A stretch of DNA of 48,752 nucleotides from Prochlorococcus sp. MIT 0701 (GTDB lineage: Bacteria > Cyanobacteriota > Cyanobacteriia > PCC-6307 > Cyanobiaceae), in the NCBI RefSeq assembly GCF_000760295.1, contig NZ_JNBA01000021.1:1-48752 (forward strand), written 5' to 3'. Below the pieces are notes generated by a model. That model had not been told where the DNA came from. It saw nothing but the letters and a program-made list of their open reading frames with translations, and did not search any database. This document shows, piece by piece, positions 36,974 through 45,209 of this stretch. The stretch's first letter is position 1; each line of letters starts with the position of its first letter. A program made the position numbers and the translations under genes.

Positions 36974-38449
36974 CTAGGAGCGAAGACGCGACCAGCCAAG
37001 CCCAACCAGTCCAAAGAGCATCAAGCCAATCAAAGGTGCCTCACGCCAGCGGGTGTAACCGCTGATGCCTTGATGGAGATGCAAATCCGCCAGGCCAACC
37101 CCCTCCTTAAAAGGAGCCAGCAGTTGCTGCTGCTTGCCTGTCGCCAGAACCAAAGCAGAGGGGCCTGTGTTCGCAACGCTGAGTAGATCCCGCGCGGTTT
37201 CGATGCTGCGCAGCTGAGCCAAAGCAAGGAACTGGCGCTGCAAGGCCAAGGGATAGGGATCAAGATTGGCCACCGCCAACAACCATTGCGCTCCATCTGC
37301 GACGGCCTGGGCTAAAGCAGCCCCATCACTGAGCTCATAACATATGGCCACGGCAGCGTTAGGTCCTGGCCATTGCAACAAGCGCGAAGCAGCTCCAGGT
37401 TGAAGACCACCAACAGCTGATAAACCACGAAAAACACCACCAGGCAAAGCCGGTAGCCATTCCCCTAGCGGCACCAAACGGTGTTTGTCAATGAATGCTG
37501 AAGCCTGCCTTTCGCCGCGATCTACCACCAACAAAGCACTGCGTTGCTGACCGCGCAGCCAGCGAAAACCACCGCTGAGCAGGGGAAGCGGAGCAGGCCT
37601 GAGCAACACCTCATCAGGGGGGAGAAGGCCTTCTGGAGCCACCAACCAGGCAGCATCAAGCGCCTCAGCTCGATCGAGAGCATTTTGAAGAGCCTCAGGA
37701 AGGCGACGTTGCTGCGCCTCAGAAAACTTGCTGCGCGTAGGGATAGCGGGCTGCCAAGCAGCAACCGAAATGGGTGCGGTTGCATCTGATGAACGCAACA
37801 AACTCCAGCCAAAACCATGGGCCAAGAGCAAACACAGAAGCCCCACCAGCAAAGAACGACGCCAACCAACTCCACGACGCCAAGCCAGCGCCGTACGCCA
37901 TAACCACCAACCGATCAGCAGCTGAAGCGTGGCTAAACCTCCAGCCCCAAACCAGCGGGCCAAACCAGCCAAGGCTCGATCACCGGGCAAAAGGCTGCCG
38001 CCGACGCCAATCCAAAACAAAGGTGAGCGGGCCAACAGCACTTCCGCAAGCCCCCAGATCGAGGCCATCAGCAGGGCATGAAACACCTGAGCGCGGATGC
38101 CTGCTTCGCGCGTTGCCAGATGAGCAAGCCAGATTGCCAGCCAAGCCCAAAGCCCCACAAGCACTGCTGCTGCTGCACCGCAAAACAACCAAATTGATGC
38201 GGCGACAGGAACACTCAGGGGTGCAGGCACGCCAACCCAAGTGAGTGGATGCAACGCCAGCAACCAGCGATGGCTGAGCAGCACGGCCACAGCACCCCAA
38301 AGAGAGGCTGCAACTGGAAAGCGACAAGTCGACCAAAGCAAGGCCAGGGCCGGTGCCATCACAAGCAGCCCCCCCTGGGCAAGAGCAATCCCTGCCAAGA
38401 CACCACCAACCGCCCCTTGCAACAGCGCTAGGGATCGGTCATTGCCCAT
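36974..38449 (-). CDS. lnt: Apolipoprotein N-acyltransferase
   Basis: Lnt adds the third acyl chain to lipoproteins in the cytoplasmic membrane. The N-terminal half has about six membrane helices, and the C-terminal half is the nitrilase-like domain with the Glu-Lys-Cys triad: WLVAPEGLLPP (Glu), FIDKHRLVPLGEWLP (Lys) and AVAICYELSDGAALA (Cys). A last membrane helix ends the protein. ATG 38449 (MGNDRSLALLQ) is chosen; an in-frame ATG at 38482 lies within a 7-bp repeat array and adds 11 hydrophobic residues. Confidence 0.92.
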   Translation of the reverse strand: MGNDRSLALLQGAVGGVLAGIALAQGGLLVMAPALALLWSTCRFPVAASLWGAVAVLLSHRWLLALHPLTWVGVPAPLSVPVAASIWLFCGAAAAVLVGLWAWLAIWLAHLATREAGIRAQVFHALLMASIWGLAEVLLARSPLFWIGVGGSLLPGDRALAGLARWFGAGGLATLQLLIGWWLWRTALAWRRGVGWRRSLLVGLLCLLLAHGFGWSLLRSSDATAPISVAAWQPAIPTRSKFSEAQQRRLPEALQNALDRAEALDAAWLVAPEGLLPPDEVLLRPAPLPLLSGGFRWLRGQQRSALLVVDRGERQASAFIDKHRLVPLGEWLPALPGGVFRGLSAVGGLQPGAASRLLQWPGPNAAVAICYELSDGAALAQAVADGAQWLLAVANLDPYPLALQRQFLALAQLRSIETARDLLSVANTGPSALVLATGKQQQLLAPFKEGVGLADLHLHQGISGYTRWREAPLIGLMLFGLVGLGWSRLRS

Positions 38450-38453
38450 GGTC

Positions 38454-38490
38454 AACACCAAACACCAAACACCAAACACCAAACACCAAA
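38454..38490. repeat. Five tandem copies of a 7-bp unit at the lnt 5' end
   Basis: AACACCA is repeated five times without error from 38454 to 38488. The array lies immediately upstream of the chosen lnt ATG (38449) and is translated if the upstream ATG at 38482 is used. Since seven is not a multiple of three, a gain or loss of one unit would shift the upstream frame. Confidence 0.9.
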
Positions 38491-38914
38491 GCCATCTTGA
38501 CGCGGTTGCCGAACAGACAAAAGGCTGTGATCAATTCAGCAAAATGTCTCTAGCAGCTGTTTCTAAGAGGACTTGACAGCACGAGTTTGGTTGCTGATCT
38601 CCTCAGCAATGTCGCCAACGAGGCAGAATCAAGTTACTGTGTAATTGCGTAGGGCTAATGGCATCAGAGACAATGATATTCAGTTCAAGTTCTGAGAGTT
38701 AGTTGAGGGTATAACGATATTGGTTAGAGCTAAATAATTTTATTGCATTAATTGCAATGTCGAGCAAACATTTCATGCCTCACTTTGATCAACTGCACTG
38801 AAGGCTCAACTAGCTGGAGCAGCAGCAAAGGCAACTGAAACAGTAGAAATAACCCAAGCGCAGGCAAAAGCTGCATCTCCTGCCAGAATCATGTTGATTG
38901 ATCATTGAGATTCA
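38491..38914. other. Intergenic region without recognisable gene
   Basis: This 424-base AT-rich gap between divergent lnt and the FKBP gene has no convincing coding frame. A plus-strand stretch ending near 38909 is rich in Ala, Gln and Lys (KAQLAGAAAKATETVEITQA) but begins directly after a stop with no start codon, so it may be a gene remnant. Promoters for both neighbours must lie here; I see no clear motif. Confidence 0.5.
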
Positions 38915-39547
38915 GTGCGCGACATCTTCATCAGTGCAGCCGTCTTTGTGGTGTGCGTGATTGTGGCCTTTGTCAGCCAAATCGTTTCACCCTCAGTTGT
39001 CGTCGCCGACAGCAATGTGAATGCCGTTCAGGCGGAGGTGCGAACTGGCGAGCCAGCTGCTTTCAACATGGCAGTGCTTGAACTCGACCCAGACGATCCC
39101 AACCCAACACTGTTCAAGATGGCGATCAACGGCTCCAAGGCAGATGCCGCTGAAATCGATGCCATGCAAGCCAATGCCTCAGCCCTTGGCGGCCCAATCG
39201 AAGCAGAACCATCCCAACTGACTGCCAGTGGTCTGAGCATCACTGAGATCAAGATCGGCGATGGCCCGGAAGCCACAGCAGGCCAAACCGTTTCCGTTAA
39301 CTACCGCGGCACACTGGAAAACGGCCAGGAATTCGACAGCAGCTACAAACGTGGGCCGTTCGAGTTCCCCCTCGGTGCTGGACGCGTAATCAAAGGCTGG
39401 GATGAAGGCGTTGCCGGCATGAAGGTGGGCGGCAAGCGCAAGCTGGTCATCCCCCCAGAGCTTGGCTACGGAAGCCGCGGCGCAGGCCGTGTCATCCCTG
39501 GCAACGCAACGTTGATTTTCGAAGTCGAACTACTTGGCATCAAATGA
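38915..39547 (+). CDS. FKBP-type peptidyl-prolyl cis-trans isomerase, membrane-anchored or exported
   Basis: The start is a GTG at 38915. The first 32 residues ([20 protein letters not shown], then SPSVVVADS) form a signal anchor or signal peptide. A spacer of about 75 acidic residues follows, then a complete FKBP domain (residues 105-210): [56 protein letters not shown] and [12 protein letters not shown]. The enzyme should catalyse prolyl isomerisation in the periplasm or thylakoid lumen. The nickel SOD gene follows 90 bases later on the same strand. Confidence 0.92.
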   Translation: MRDIFISAAVFVVCVIVAFVSQIVSPSVVVADSNVNAVQAEVRTGEPAAFNMAVLELDPDDPNPTLFKMAINGSKADAAEIDAMQANASALGGPIEAEPSQLTASGLSITEIKIGDGPEATAGQTVSVNYRGTLENGQEFDSSYKRGPFEFPLGAGRVIKGWDEGVAGMKVGGKRKLVIPPELGYGSRGAGRVIPGNATLIFEVELLGIK

Positions 39548-39636
39548 TTTAAAGGCTGAATAGAAAATCAAATCAAAAGCAAACCCAATTAGCAATCAGC
39601 CTGGGTAGGCTCAGTTTGGCTTTCTCTACCTGCCAG

Positions 39637-40110
39637 ATGTTGCGCTCGGCACTTTCCACACTTCACAGCAACCTGCCGGCCTCTTTGGTCCAGGCTCACT
39701 GTGATGGCCCTTGCGGCGTTTACGATCCCGCCTCGGCAAGAGTCTCAGCTGAAGCCGTCGTATCGATGACCAAAAAGCTGCTCGAACTGCAGCCTCCCTC
39801 AGGGAACGATCCGGCTGCTTGGGCGGCTTACAACAACACCTTCTCCCGCTTCGTCGCCATCAAGGAAGAACAAGCTCAGCAAACCAAGAACGAGCTACTG
39901 ATCCTCTGGACGGATTATTTCAAGCCAGAGCATCTGGCAACTTTCCCGAATCTGCATGACATCTTCTGGAAAGCGGCCAAGCTATGCAGCGCCTGCAAGG
40001 TCAACATCGATCAATCCAAGGCAGATGAACTGATCAAAGCTGTGGAAGCCATTCACACGATGTTCTGGAAATCCAAGGGTCGTAATGACGCCTGGGTGAG
40101 AGCCAGTTAA
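39637..40110 (+). CDS. sodN: Nickel superoxide dismutase precursor
   Basis: SodN dismutates superoxide with a nickel centre. The mature N-terminus is HCDGPCGVYDPASARVSAEA: His1, Cys2 and Cys6 form the nickel hook. It follows a 20-residue prosequence (ATG 39637) that must be removed. The remaining helical domain is typical (AYNNTFSRFVAIKEEQAQQT, LLILWTDYFKPEHL, KAVEAIHTMFWKSKGR). The mature protein has 137 residues. The frame continues upstream to TTG 39616, but the ATG start fits the known precursor length better. sodX follows 10 bases downstream. Confidence 0.96.
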   Translation: MLRSALSTLHSNLPASLVQAHCDGPCGVYDPASARVSAEAVVSMTKKLLELQPPSGNDPAAWAAYNNTFSRFVAIKEEQAQQTKNELLILWTDYFKPEHLATFPNLHDIFWKAAKLCSACKVNIDQSKADELIKAVEAIHTMFWKSKGRNDAWVRAS

Positions 40111-40120
40111 GCCAACAAGC

Positions 40121-40477
40121 ATGATGCCAACAGCGAACTGGCGTTCGCTGTTCCTGCTGCTTTCAGGTCTTCGTCGCCATGCTCGTGTCGATGGAGACTC
40201 AATGAGCCCCAGCCTTGCCCCTGGCGACCTGGTGATCTTTCAACCGATCACCAGCGATGACAAGCAGCTCAAGCCTGGTTGTGTTGTGGTTGTCCGTCAT
40301 CCGTTGCAACCAGCAACCCTGCTGATCAAACGCCTGATTGCAATCAACAATTCCGGGCTGGAACTACGCGGTGACAACGAGCACGCAAGCACAGACAGCC
40401 GGCATTTCGGTTTGGTGAATCGCGACAACCTGCTTGGCATCGCTGAATGCGTATGGCGTGTTCCCTTCAGCGCATAA
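40121..40477 (+). CDS. sodX: Nickel SOD maturation protease (S26-like)
   Basis: SodX is a small signal-peptidase-like protein thought to cleave the SodN prosequence so nickel can bind. The 118-residue protein has the S26 motifs: RVDGDSMSPSLAPGDLVIFQ with the catalytic serine, then LLIKRLIAI with the general-base lysine, and ELRGDNEHASTDSRHFGLV. It is shorter than true signal peptidases and lacks a clear membrane anchor. It sits directly behind sodN, as in other genomes. Confidence 0.93.
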   Translation: MMPTANWRSLFLLLSGLRRHARVDGDSMSPSLAPGDLVIFQPITSDDKQLKPGCVVVVRHPLQPATLLIKRLIAINNSGLELRGDNEHASTDSRHFGLVNRDNLLGIAECVWRVPFSA

Positions 40478-40497
40478 GTGCCCAGCAAATTAGGCAA

Positions 40498-41178
40498 TCA
40501 AAGAAGCTGAGGGGATGTTTTCTGCAACCAAAAGAAGCCCGTGATGATCGATAGCCCACCGGTTGATCCCACCAGGAAGGGCAAGGCACGACGCCCCACT
40601 CGCAATGTGGCTAATGAAATCGCACAAACAACCGCGACCATCGCTGCTATGGAACCGAACAGATAAGCCGCCATATAGATCAAAGCCCCGAGAGGAGGCA
40701 AGGCCAGCGCGGGAATAACTGCAAGCAGATGGCTGGCCCCAGCCAAGCCATGAAGGAGACCAAGACTGGTTGCTGCATGAGCATGTCGCCCGTGCTTGTG
40801 TCGCCCTCGCAGATGCAGGTGCACATGTTGATGGTCATGGGCGTGACCATAGTTTTGCTGATGCGTGTGCTGATGGGTGTGGATATCCAGGCCAAGAGCA
40901 GTACGAATCGCCATCGCTCCAACCACAAGCAACGCCACTCCCACGCAGAATTCGGCCCAGGAGGACATGCGCTCGATATGGACGAGGTCTTTCAAAACAA
41001 TGGCAATGGTTGAAAGAACCAGAACACCTGTTGAATGGCCGACCCCCCAAGCAAGGCCACTGCGTAATGCCATAGCCGGCTTACGCAAGGCACTGGGTGC
41101 GATGGCAACAAGATGATCAGCACCACCCACCACATGAAGGGCTCCAGCAGCGAAGCCCGTGAGGATGCTGATCAGCAT
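40498..41178 (-). CDS. Nickel transporter (UreH/NiCoT-like) with histidine-rich loop
   Basis: About six membrane helices, with HVVGGADHLVAIAPSA near the N-terminus, GVGHSTGVLVLS and LLHGLAGASHLLAVIP, resembling nickel/cobalt permeases. A cytoplasmic or periplasmic loop (residues about 100-134) has 14 histidines within 35 residues, as in metal-binding loops. ATG 41178 gives 226 residues; the upstream frame to 41253 adds a segment without hydrophobic character. It is convergent with sodX, and this position supports a role in supplying nickel to SodN; a transporter next to sodN-sodX is known in marine bacteria. Confidence 0.85.
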   Translation of the reverse strand: MLISILTGFAAGALHVVGGADHLVAIAPSALRKPAMALRSGLAWGVGHSTGVLVLSTIAIVLKDLVHIERMSSWAEFCVGVALLVVGAMAIRTALGLDIHTHQHTHQQNYGHAHDHQHVHLHLRGRHKHGRHAHAATSLGLLHGLAGASHLLAVIPALALPPLGALIYMAAYLFGSIAAMVAVVCAISLATLRVGRRALPFLVGSTGGLSIITGFFWLQKTSPQLL

Positions 41179-41292
41179 GAATTCGAAACAGTCACGAAGA
41201 AGTCTGGCGGATTGAGGGTGGAATTGCGCTGATGCTACTGCTGAACGGATCAAACCCTGAAACCGTCATCAGCAGTAAGCCCGCCTCAAGGA

Positions 41293-43581
41293 TCAGTTCA
41301 CTAATTGTTCTTGGGGGAGAGCAGCAAGGAAGTCAACAAAACAGTCGCTTACCTCTTGATCAGCAAATAAGCGCTGCGAACGCTCGTTGATCAGAGCTCT
41401 CATCTGATTGGCGAAGTCGTCGTCTTCAAGCAAGCGCACAGAGATCTCCACATACTCTTCTCTTGAAGAAGCAATCAGCTCAGGCAACTCAAGAACCTCG
41501 AGCATCGCCAATGTGTGTCGGCCGCGCATAAAAGCTGTTGGCATCGAAACAACAGGACAACCCCTAGAGAATGCTTGAAATGAGCTATTGCCACCATTCC
41601 AATCAATCGTGTCTAGAGAATGATGAGCGATATCAAAAAACGCCACATAATCGGCGTACTCAAGCCGATGTAAAAAGCGAAGGTGCTGATCCGCATCAAG
41701 GCCTACATCAGCAAAGCGAATCTTGAGACGGTGATAGAGACGATCGGAAACGGAGGGATGACCCATATGAGCGACAAACAGAATTAAGGCATCCGGGAAG
41801 CGGCGGCAGATCTCAACAAACGTGCAATCGTTGCGTGGATGATATTTAAACGTGCTCTGCAGACTCAACAGCAAAGGACGATCTGCTGGAAGCTCAAAAC
41901 GGCTACGAAGGTCATCGCCTTGATGCACACTCAGTGGCACTGGATAATTCAGACCAGTACGAGGTAGTAACACCAATCGCTCGCTGTAGTGAGAGGCGGC
42001 ATCAGCCGATTCCATTCCCGCGCCACTGAGGTAGTAATCAATACATTCCGATCCCGTCGTGATCGGATGCCCCCAACCAACAGCCTGATAACGGGCCAAG
42101 CGAACACTGGCCGCGATACGACTAGCAGGATGCATCCCAACATCTGGAATCAATAGAAAATCCAGATCATCAGCACGGATCTGTTGCACAACTGCTTCGG
42201 CAGTTTCTGGTGTTAACGACAATTTGCGGTAACAACCAAGAGCAGCAAATCGCTGGGAAACTTCATCCTCATCGTCACCTAGATTGTAGGCATAAACATC
42301 ATAAGCAGGGTTATCGCGCAGAGGGTCCAACCAACCAAGCGCCCAGAATGTGCCATTGTGATTGCGTAGGTGAGGTGAAAGAACACCTACACGTAAAGGC
42401 TTTGAGCCATCGCCTTGATGAGGCTCAAGGGGAAGCATGTATGACGCGAGCCTGGGTTTAAGAATGCGTTTAAAAATCTCTGCAAGCTTGATCTGAAGAG
42501 GAAGATCATCCTCCATCTGATAAGACAGATAAAAGCTCGTTAATCCCCAACAATGGGAATAGATATCCTCGTAAACGGGATCGTCTTGGCTGAAGCCATC
42601 AAGCTGATCTAACAGTAAATCAAGAACATCATTATAACGAGATCTCCACTGATTAACGTCGTGCTCCGATTCATAAACAATCGGCAAGATATAAAGACTA
42701 ACCATCGTCTGTAAGCGTTTGTCTTCAAGACTTTCTGCAAACGCAAAGGCTTGTTGATGGAGGCCAAGTTCCAAATAACAACTCATCAAGCCTTGAATGC
42801 CTGTTGCCCGTTGCATAGGGTCAATCGGAAGCTCAAGAAACTTCTCAAACTCCTCAATAGCTAAGTCATGTTTTTTGACAGTGACCAGTGCCTGAGCAAG
42901 GTTTTGGCGGCAATGATCCGAAGACGCATCTGCAGTCAGTCCTAAACGATAAGTCGCGATGGCCTTCTCTTTCTGATCTAAGCCCGCAAGACATAGGCCA
43001 AGATTATTTAAGGCATCTGGATAAGCTGGCTGAACCTGCAGACAAAGACGGTAAGCCTCGCAAGCTTCTGGAAGGCGATTGAAATGGCGCAGTAGGTTGC
43101 CCAAAGCAAACGATGCTTTGTAATAATCAGGAACGTCAACAAGCAAGTTGCGCATACACTCTTCGGCCTGCGCATATTGTTCATATTCATACAATGCCAA
43201 GGCATAATTATGTCGACATTCAACAAATTCAGGATCGATCTTCAAGGCAGCTTGATAAGCCTCTAATGCCAAATCATATGAATTGATTGCACGCAGTGAA
43301 TTGGCGCGATTAAAGATAACAAATTTAGATAGAAAGTCTTGCTTTTCGGCCAAATCGAAACAGTCAAGTGCCTGTTGATGAAAACCTAAAATATGAGAAG
43401 AAAGGCCAAGCAGATAAGCCTCCTCCCCATTCAGAGATTGCAGTGCACAAAGCGATAGCTCATCATAAACTGTCTGAGCCTGACCTTCGAGAAGAAACTG
43501 GTAAAAATGATCAAGCCCAGCACTTGGCTGATTATGAGCAGACCAACCAACAGGGACCTCAGCGAGGGGCATCAGAAGCAA
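41293..43581 (-). CDS. TPR-containing GT41-family (O-GlcNAc transferase-like) glycosyltransferase
   Basis: The 762-residue protein has a TPR superhelix (about residues 50-300; YDLALEAYQAALKIDPEFVE, CEAYRLCLQVQPAYPDALNN, KAIATYRLGLTADASS) and a C-terminal GT41 domain. The latter starts at LRVGVLSPHLRNHNGTFWAL and has FLLIPDVGMHPASRI, AVGWGHPITTGSECIDYYLS, LLLSLQSTFKYHPRNDCTFV and LDTIDWNGGNSSFQAFSRGC followed by PVVSMP. GT41 enzymes transfer a sugar from a nucleotide sugar to proteins. No signal peptide, so it acts in the cytoplasm. A giant repeat adhesin lies 1.6 kb away. Confidence 0.88.
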   Translation of the reverse strand: MLLMPLAEVPVGWSAHNQPSAGLDHFYQFLLEGQAQTVYDELSLCALQSLNGEEAYLLGLSSHILGFHQQALDCFDLAEKQDFLSKFVIFNRANSLRAINSYDLALEAYQAALKIDPEFVECRHNYALALYEYEQYAQAEECMRNLLVDVPDYYKASFALGNLLRHFNRLPEACEAYRLCLQVQPAYPDALNNLGLCLAGLDQKEKAIATYRLGLTADASSDHCRQNLAQALVTVKKHDLAIEEFEKFLELPIDPMQRATGIQGLMSCYLELGLHQQAFAFAESLEDKRLQTMVSLYILPIVYESEHDVNQWRSRYNDVLDLLLDQLDGFSQDDPVYEDIYSHCWGLTSFYLSYQMEDDLPLQIKLAEIFKRILKPRLASYMLPLEPHQGDGSKPLRVGVLSPHLRNHNGTFWALGWLDPLRDNPAYDVYAYNLGDDEDEVSQRFAALGCYRKLSLTPETAEAVVQQIRADDLDFLLIPDVGMHPASRIAASVRLARYQAVGWGHPITTGSECIDYYLSGAGMESADAASHYSERLVLLPRTGLNYPVPLSVHQGDDLRSRFELPADRPLLLSLQSTFKYHPRNDCTFVEICRRFPDALILFVAHMGHPSVSDRLYHRLKIRFADVGLDADQHLRFLHRLEYADYVAFFDIAHHSLDTIDWNGGNSSFQAFSRGCPVVSMPTAFMRGRHTLAMLEVLELPELIASSREEYVEISVRLLEDDDFANQMRALINERSQRLFADQEVSDCFVDFLAALPQEQLVN

Positions 43582-43791
43582 GGTTTAACAACTCAAGGAT
43601 ACTGGAAGTAAGCCACAGGCTGCATGATGAAAAGAACAAGAGCCCTGATGGAAAAAGCCAGGTAAATACTCAGGGCAAAAAAGGTGATCAATTGATCAGA
43701 ATCGCTAGCATTAGCAATGCTTCAAGAACAGGCGAATAAGACTCATGCTAGCCTCTACCCCAAAAGATCAATCCCACACTAAGGCTAAAGT

Positions 43792-44241
43792 ATGTCAAGC
43801 AAATCTACATTTACAGCGCTAGCACTTACAACCCTTCTCATTCCAATCAATAGTGCCCATGCAGCAAAGATTAAAGGTGGGGAGATGATCACACAGACAC
43901 GCCCTTTGAGCAGCATTGGCTCAACAACAATTGGACTCGCTGAATTCAGAGACTTGAGAGATGTGACCACCTTGAATTTATGCTATTCGTTATCGCAGAA
44001 AGTCGATTACCAACCAGTAGCTACAGCATCAGTAGCTGCGATGACAAAGCTGATCACTGAACGCTACAAAGGGAAAGTGAGCGGCATGCCTGCGACTGCG
44101 AACACAGCCAAAGGCTTAAAGAATTGGATTGCAGGCAACATTCTCGTCAGAGCCTCATCGGTTTGTCCGAAAAATCTGCCAGCGACAGAACTTGAAGTCG
44201 CCGAAAAAATCAAACAAGCCTCGAAGAAAATCTCCCAATAG
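43792..44241 (+). CDS. Small secreted protein of unknown function
   Basis: The 149-residue protein has a clear signal peptide (residues 1-24, TALALTTLLIPINSAHA) and a mature part with two cysteines (in LNLCYSLSQ and SVCPKNLP), suggesting a periplasmic disulfide. It contains GSTTIGLAEFRDLRDVTTLN and TAKGLKNWIAGNILVRASSV. No family is recognised. It is alone between the divergent glycosyltransferase and the adhesin remnant. Confidence 0.65.
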   Translation: MSSKSTFTALALTTLLIPINSAHAAKIKGGEMITQTRPLSSIGSTTIGLAEFRDLRDVTTLNLCYSLSQKVDYQPVATASVAAMTKLITERYKGKVSGMPATANTAKGLKNWIAGNILVRASSVCPKNLPATELEVAEKIKQASKKISQ

Positions 44242-44432
44242 CAAGCCTGCACTAAATAGACTGAGCAGTAATTAAGGCGGCAACTTTCCTAATAAGGCTA
44301 ATAGGGGGGCAACCAACTAACCACTCTTCTTATCTTTCTAGACAGCAAAATAATAATACATTCAATCCTAAACAACACAAAAGTCAAGCCAGGATTGCTA
44401 ACAAAAGCCATTTAAGAGAAACCACGCCATAA

Positions 44433-44618
44433 ACAAACGAAGCACGCCAGGATCGCCAGGAAGCTCGTGATGAATTGAAAGAGCAGCGGCTGATCCTCAA
44501 ATCACAACAGGCTCAAATCAACATCTTGCTGCGCAAAATCAACAGCCCAATCGCTGAAGGGAAAGAGGAAAAGATTTCAGCAGTCGCTCGTCCTGTTGCT
44601 ATTGATCAGCAGCCCTAG
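44433..44618 (+). pseudogene. Coiled-coil C-terminal remnant, possibly of an adhesin or fibre protein
   Basis: A 61-codon open stretch without start codon reads EARQDRQEARDELKEQRLIL, then KSQQAQINILLRKINSP, and ends at TAG 44618. The heptad-like pattern is that of a coiled coil at the end of a trimeric adhesin or a fibre with an autocleaving C-terminus. It lies 590 bases before the giant YadA-like gene on the same strand, so it may be the tail of a deleted sister copy. Similarity judged by eye. Confidence 0.4.
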
Positions 44619-45209
44619 GCAAGCGAGTTCTAGGCAGAGAGTTGTCAGACAGGCCCGATCATTCAGGCGTTCTCTTCATCCAGCAAAATCGATACCAATC
44701 AGCTGATCCGGCCGGGAAAACTAGAAGGAAAAACTGAACGCATGCAGGCAGCAGGACAAAACCAACAGGCCTAAAGCAACACATCAGTTGATGCCTACTT
44801 CCTCGCTACAACAAGGCAAAGCAAACATCTCTGAGCACAATGCTGGCAGATTTCAAGACACCCCTAAATTGCTCTACCTAGCTTGCATTGAAAACAACAA
44901 GGCCAGTTAGTACAGCCCTACGACAGACAGCTAAAGCAGAACATTGCTATCACGATCAAAGAAAAGCTGGATCTATTGAATGCATACACTTCAACGGCAG
45001 AACATCCCGAACAGCTCCAGCCAATCTTCAGTATCACAGTTTTATGCTAATAGCAATTACAATTAGACAACGTGAAAAGGATGGCTGGGTGATGGGATAT
45101 GCATGCACAAGTACAAACATCCTACAAACAGTCAATAGAAATGGAATAGTGATTAATCATGCTATTTTTGAGGGTCACTATTCGCTTTTCGCAATCAAGA
45201 GGAACAAGG
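44619..45209. other. Intergenic region before the giant adhesin gene
   Basis: This 590-base AT-rich stretch has no recognisable gene. A 112-codon frame at 44888-45226 has an unnatural composition and runs into the start of the adhesin gene in another frame. The promoter of the adhesin is presumably near 45150-45200, but I see no definite -10/-35 pair. Confidence 0.5.
45197..45203 (+). promoter_or_regulatory. Ribosome binding site fixing the adhesin start
   Basis: AAGAGGA lies six bases before ATG 45210. This supports that ATG rather than the later in-frame methionine (45273), which would leave only a short N-region before the hydrophobic segment. Confidence 0.6.

Noticed and set aside
38454-38490. 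Repeat array considered as a CRISPR
   Set aside because: Units are 7 bp and contiguous, without spacers; no cas genes are present. The same holds for 18291-18366.
38800-38909. Ala/Gln-rich open stretch before the FKBP gene
   Set aside because: It follows directly after a stop and has no start codon or recognisable family; treated as possible remnant only.
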